Assembly (NCBI RefSeq): GCF_004331485.1 | Contig: NZ_SJKD01000007.1 | Location: 186,001 to 250,000, forward strand | Origin: Kribbella capetownensis | GTDB taxonomy: Bacteria > Actinomycetota > Actinomycetes > Propionibacteriales > Kribbellaceae | Length of the DNA stretch: 64,000 nucleotides | Reading direction: 5' to 3' | In this document: one piece after another, positions 61,183-64,000 of the stretch | Position numbering within the stretch: position 1 is the stretch's first letter | How the letters are laid out: every line of letters starts with the position of its first letter | Translations under genes and position numbers: made by a program | Notes under the pieces: model-generated | What the model saw: the letters and a program-made list of their open reading frames with translations, nothing else | Told to the model about the DNA's origin: nothing | The model's database searches: none

Positions 61183-62309
61183 GACGGAACCCCGGCCGCC
61201 TCGACCGCCAGCCGATACCCGCGCCGGACCACCGTCCGCACCAGTTCCGGTTTCCCGATCGCCGTCCGGAGTCTGTTCACCGTGACCTCCACCGCATGCA
61301 CGTCCTCAGCACCAGGGAGCACCGCGAGCAACTCCGGTCGCGACACCACATCACCTCCGGCCGCCACCAATGCGGCCAGCACAGCCCGCGGACCAGGACC
61401 GAGCGGCAGTACGACGCCGTCGAGGACCGCGGCCCCGCCACGGATCACCAACTGCCCGTGCTCGGTCTCGATCGACCGGGCGTTGTCGTCGGTGAGCCGA
61501 TCCGTCACGATCCGGATCAAGGCACCCAGCCTGAAGCGGTCCGGCACCAGCGGCTCCAGACCCAGATTCACGAACGGCCCGGCGGTCACCGGACCCACAC
61601 AGGCGTTCAGCACCCGGCCTGACTTCAGCGCCGCGATCAGAGCGTCGTACTGCCCGGTCAAGGCCGCCGAGTCGAGCATGGCCTGCGCACCGGGTGCGGA
61701 CGTGTGCACGACCGCATCCACCGCACCCGTACCGATCTGACCGATCATCCGCTCCACCAGAGCGGGATCGGGCGCCGGGCCCCAGCGGTACACCTCCAAC
61801 CCGCGCACTGACGCCCCGGCCGTGCGCAGCGAGTCCTGCAGCGCCGGATCCGACAACCCATGCAGTTGTACGACGATCTTCCGGCCGCTGACACCCTGGT
61901 CGCGGAGCCAGTCCACCACCTCGACGGTCGTCTCGGACCGCGCGGACCAGTGCTCGACCAGCCCGGCGGCCCGGATCGCGCCACGCGCTTTCGGCCCACG
62001 CGCCAGGATCCGCGACTGCTCCAGCGTGCCGAGCAGGTCCGCGGCCAGGCCGGCGCTGTCCGCGGCCTCGATCCAGCCGCGGAATCCGACCGCTGTGGTG
62101 ACGACGACGTCGTCCGGCGGGTTCGCGATCACCCGCCGGGTCGCCTCGAGCAGCGCATGGTCGTCGGCGACCGGCACGATCTGCAGCGTCGGCGCGTGCA
62201 GCACCTTCGCACCGCGCCGCTCGAACGCCGCGATCAGGTCGTCCGCGCGGCGGTGCGCGGTGACCGCGATCGTGCAGCCACTGAGTGGCCCCGGCCTAGC
62301 CGTGCTCAC
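61179..62309 (-). CDS. Uroporphyrinogen-III synthase fused to winged-helix DNA-binding domain
   Basis: 376 residues. Residues about 10-260 are HemD-like: TIAVTAHRRADDLIAAFERR, DDVVVTTAVGFRGWIEAAD, ILARGPKARGAIRAAG, VHTSAPGAQAML and ACVGPVTAG. Residues about 285-370 are an OmpR/PhoB-type effector domain: GGDVVSRPELLAVL, VHAVEVTVNRLRTAIGKPEL, VVRRGYRL. HemD converts hydroxymethylbilane into uroporphyrinogen III, the siroheme precursor. Overlaps nirD at its 5' end by 14 bases. Confidence 0.92.
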   Translation of the reverse strand: MSTARPGPLSGCTIAVTAHRRADDLIAAFERRGAKVLHAPTLQIVPVADDHALLEATRRVIANPPDDVVVTTAVGFRGWIEAADSAGLAADLLGTLEQSRILARGPKARGAIRAAGLVEHWSARSETTVEVVDWLRDQGVSGRKIVVQLHGLSDPALQDSLRTAGASVRGLEVYRWGPAPDPALVERMIGQIGTGAVDAVVHTSAPGAQAMLDSAALTGQYDALIAALKSGRVLNACVGPVTAGPFVNLGLEPLVPDRFRLGALIRIVTDRLTDDNARSIETEHGQLVIRGGAAVLDGVVLPLGPGPRAVLAALVAAGGDVVSRPELLAVLPGAEDVHAVEVTVNRLRTAIGKPELVRTVVRRGYRLAVEAAGVPS

Positions 62310-62637
62310 TGAGATTCACCATCACCTGTCCGTCGACGATCTCGACCTCGTACACAGGCAGCGACACCGACGGATCGTCCAGGCATTCGCCGGTGCGCAG
62401 GTCGAAGACCTGCTTGAACATCGGCGACGCCACCGTCGGCACCTCGCCTCTGCTCCCCACGATGCCACGCGACATCACGTTCGCCCCACTGAACGGATCC
62501 TGGTTGCCCAGAGCAAACACCTCGCCGGCGTGGGTCCGGAACAGCGCGAGCTGCAGCTCCCCGGCCAACGCGGCGACACCACGCTCCGGCAGCAGCACGT
62601 CGTACTCACACACCACAAACGCGGTCGTGACGCTCAT
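62296..62637 (-). CDS. nirD: Nitrite reductase (NADH) small subunit
   Basis: 113 residues, Rieske-like fold without iron-sulfur ligands, as in NirD. EYDVLLPERGVAALAGELQL, ALFRTHAGEVFALGNQDPFS, GANVMSRGIVGSRGEVPTVA, QVFDLRTGECLDD. Starts at ATG 62637, overlapping the nirB stop (ATGA). Helps NirB reduce nitrite to ammonium in the cytoplasm. Confidence 0.94.
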   Translation of the reverse strand: MSVTTAFVVCEYDVLLPERGVAALAGELQLALFRTHAGEVFALGNQDPFSGANVMSRGIVGSRGEVPTVASPMFKQVFDLRTGECLDDPSVSLPVYEVEIVDGQVMVNLSEHG

Positions 62638-64000
62638 CGGCGTACCTCCAATCGGGGACCGGCCAGCAGCACCGGCTCCAGCTGTCCGCGTTCGGCCGGG
62701 GTGGCGGGCCGCGGCTGGTTGCGCTCGACCACGTACCGCAGATCGGCGTCCGGCTGGTCCGGCGCGTTCACGAAGGAGACGAACCGGGCCAGCTTGTCGG
62801 GGTCGTTGAGCGTCGCCTGCCACTCGTCGACGTACGAGTCGACATGCGCGGCCATCGCAGCGTCCAGGTCGGCGGCGATGCCGAGACTGTCGTTCAGTAC
62901 GACGTCGCGGACGTGATCGAGACCGCCCTCGATGTCGTTGATCCACACCGCGGTTCGCTGCAGCCGGTCGCCGGTGCGGATGTAGTACATGAGGAACCGG
63001 TCGATCGCCCGGAAGAGCTCCTCGTCGGCCAGGTCGGACGCGAGCAGTTCCGCGTGCCGTGGCGTCATGCCGCCGTTGCCGCCGACGTACAGGTTCCAGC
63101 CCTTCTCGGTCGCGATCACGCCGACGTCCTTGCCACGCGCCTCGGCACACTCCCGCGCGCACCCCGACACCCCAAGCTTGAGCTTGTGCGGCGACCGCAG
63201 CCCGCGGTACCGCAGCTCCAGCGCGATCGCCATCCCGACAGAGTCCTGTACGCCGTACCTGCACCAGGTGGAGCCGACACACGACTTCACGGTCCGCAGC
63301 GCCTTGCCGTACGCGTGCCCGGACTCGAAGCCGGCGTCGACCAGCCGCTTCCAGATCGCCGGCAACTGCTCGATCCGCGCACCGAACAGGTCGACCCGCT
63401 GGCCACCGGTGATCTTCGTGTACAGGCCGAAGTCGCGGGCCACCTCGCCGATAGTGATCAGACCCTCAGGCGTGATCTCACCGCCGGGGATCCGCGGGAC
63501 GACGGAGTATGTGCCGTCCTTCTGCATATTCGCCATCACGTGGTCGTTGGTGTCCTGCAGCGTCGCCCGCTCGCCGTCGAGAACGTGACCGGCGGGGTCC
63601 AGGCTGGCCAGGATCGACGCGACCACCGGCTTGCAGATGTCGCAACCGCGTCCGGCGCCGTGCCGCTCGACGATCTCGCTGAACGTCCGCAGCCCGGTCA
63701 CCCGGACGACGTCGAACAGCTCGGCGCGGGACAACGCGAAGTGCTCGCAGAGCGCCTTGCTGACCTCGACACCGGCCTTGGTGAGTTCGGAGTTCAGCAG
63801 GTTCTTCACGATCGGCAGGCAGGAACCACAACTGGTCCCAGCCTTCGTCTTGCCGCACACCGACTTGATGTCGGTGCAGCCGTCGTCGCGGACCGAGCAC
63901 CGGATCGCGCCGGCCGACACGTTGTTGCATGAGCACACCGGCGCGTCGTCCGGAAGCTCGAGCTTGACCGGCCCTGCACCCTCGGGCAGCAGGAATGCCG
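62634..64000 (-). CDS. nirB: Nitrite reductase (NADH) large subunit, C-terminal part
   Basis: 455 codons visible; the N-terminal FAD/NAD domain lies outside the right edge. The BFD-like [2Fe-2S] region starts with PVCSCNNVSAGAI, CTDIKSVCGKTKAGTSCGSC. Next come the ferredoxin-like domain (ITGGQRVDLFGARIEQLPAI) and the siroheme/[4Fe-4S] ligands in KSCVGSTWCRYG (Cx5C) and GVSGCARECAEARG (Cx3C). Reduces nitrite to ammonium with NADH. First visible gene of nirB-nirD-hemD-cbiX. Confidence 0.95.
   Translation of the reverse strand, partial: AFLLPEGAGPVKLELPDDAPVCSCNNVSAGAIRCSVRDDGCTDIKSVCGKTKAGTSCGSCLPIVKNLLNSELTKAGVEVSKALCEHFALSRAELFDVVRVTGLRTFSEIVERHGAGRGCDICKPVVASILASLDPAGHVLDGERATLQDTNDHVMANMQKDGTYSVVPRIPGGEITPEGLITIGEVARDFGLYTKITGGQRVDLFGARIEQLPAIWKRLVDAGFESGHAYGKALRTVKSCVGSTWCRYGVQDSVGMAIALELRYRGLRSPHKLKLGVSGCARECAEARGKDVGVIATEKGWNLYVGGNGGMTPRHAELLASDLADEELFRAIDRFLMYYIRTGDRLQRTAVWINDIEGGLDHVRDVVLNDSLGIAADLDAAMAAHVDSYVDEWQATLNDPDKLARFVSFVNAPDQPDADLRYVVERNQPRPATPAERGQLEPVLLAGPRLEVRR

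Overview
The window is high-GC actinobacterial chromosome. Mycothiol-linked enzymes, an acyl-CoA carboxylase epsilon subunit, frequent GTG/TTG starts and GTAC/CGTAC-rich codons suggest Kribbella or a close Nocardioidaceae relative; this is inference, with no marker rRNA here. I saw no tRNA, rRNA, CRISPR array, integrase or recognisable transposase.

Layout. (1) 1-1541: 5' part of a secreted aminopeptidase gene and a Ca2+/cation antiporter. (2) About 1605-22398: a loosely packed accessory region. It is bounded by two 89-bp direct repeats (7 mismatches) that are the 3' end of an acyl-CoA dehydrogenase gene. The right copy belongs to the intact gene, the left copy is a stranded remnant. Intact genes inside are a DJ-1/PfpI protein, a CGNR regulator with a divergent MFS exporter, a quinone-oxidoreductase/hydrolase/TetR operon, ANTAR and GAF-ANTAR regulators, DUF3072, SRPBCC, hemerythrin, DUF2243, CtaG and a cytochrome P450 coupled to a small Pro-rich peptide. 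Between them lie at least 14 gene fragments or frameshifted genes: Ser/Thr kinase, endonuclease/phosphatase, DNA ligase, two hydrolase types, flavoprotein reductase, VOC, Hsp20, GAF, MFS, GH15, SDR, YihY, DUF7218 and Fpg. Many are families often found in actinobacterial stress or dormancy clusters, so I read the region as a decaying, rearranged stress island.

(3) 22399-64000: compact core-type DNA. It holds acyl-CoA dehydrogenase; UDP-glucose dehydrogenase; MFS; purK-purE; GtrA; two Eis-like acetyltransferases; a PH-domain protein; an oxalate/formate-type MFS with a 35-residue partner; AraC-DinB and MOSC proteins; ppc-birA; a TetR/SCP2 pair; accD-accE; a Maf-methyltransferase fusion with a DUF885 peptidase; a Zn metallopeptidase; a TetR-controlled drug exporter; a DUF4129/MoxR/DUF58 membrane operon; a COG0523 protein behind a Zur-like box; an HpcH/HpaI aldolase; an aminoglycoside-phosphotransferase-like kinase; and a leucine/isovalerate-type pair (acyl-CoA dehydrogenase, carboxylase beta) with a divergent MerR regulator and LiuR-like box. 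The end is an assimilatory nitrite reductase operon (nirB-nirD, a HemD-winged-helix protein, sirohydrochlorin chelatase) whose later genes plausibly serve siroheme supply.

Six intergenic operators are readable as inverted or repeated sites next to a regulator gene or a predictable target. They are the most directly testable part of the annotation.
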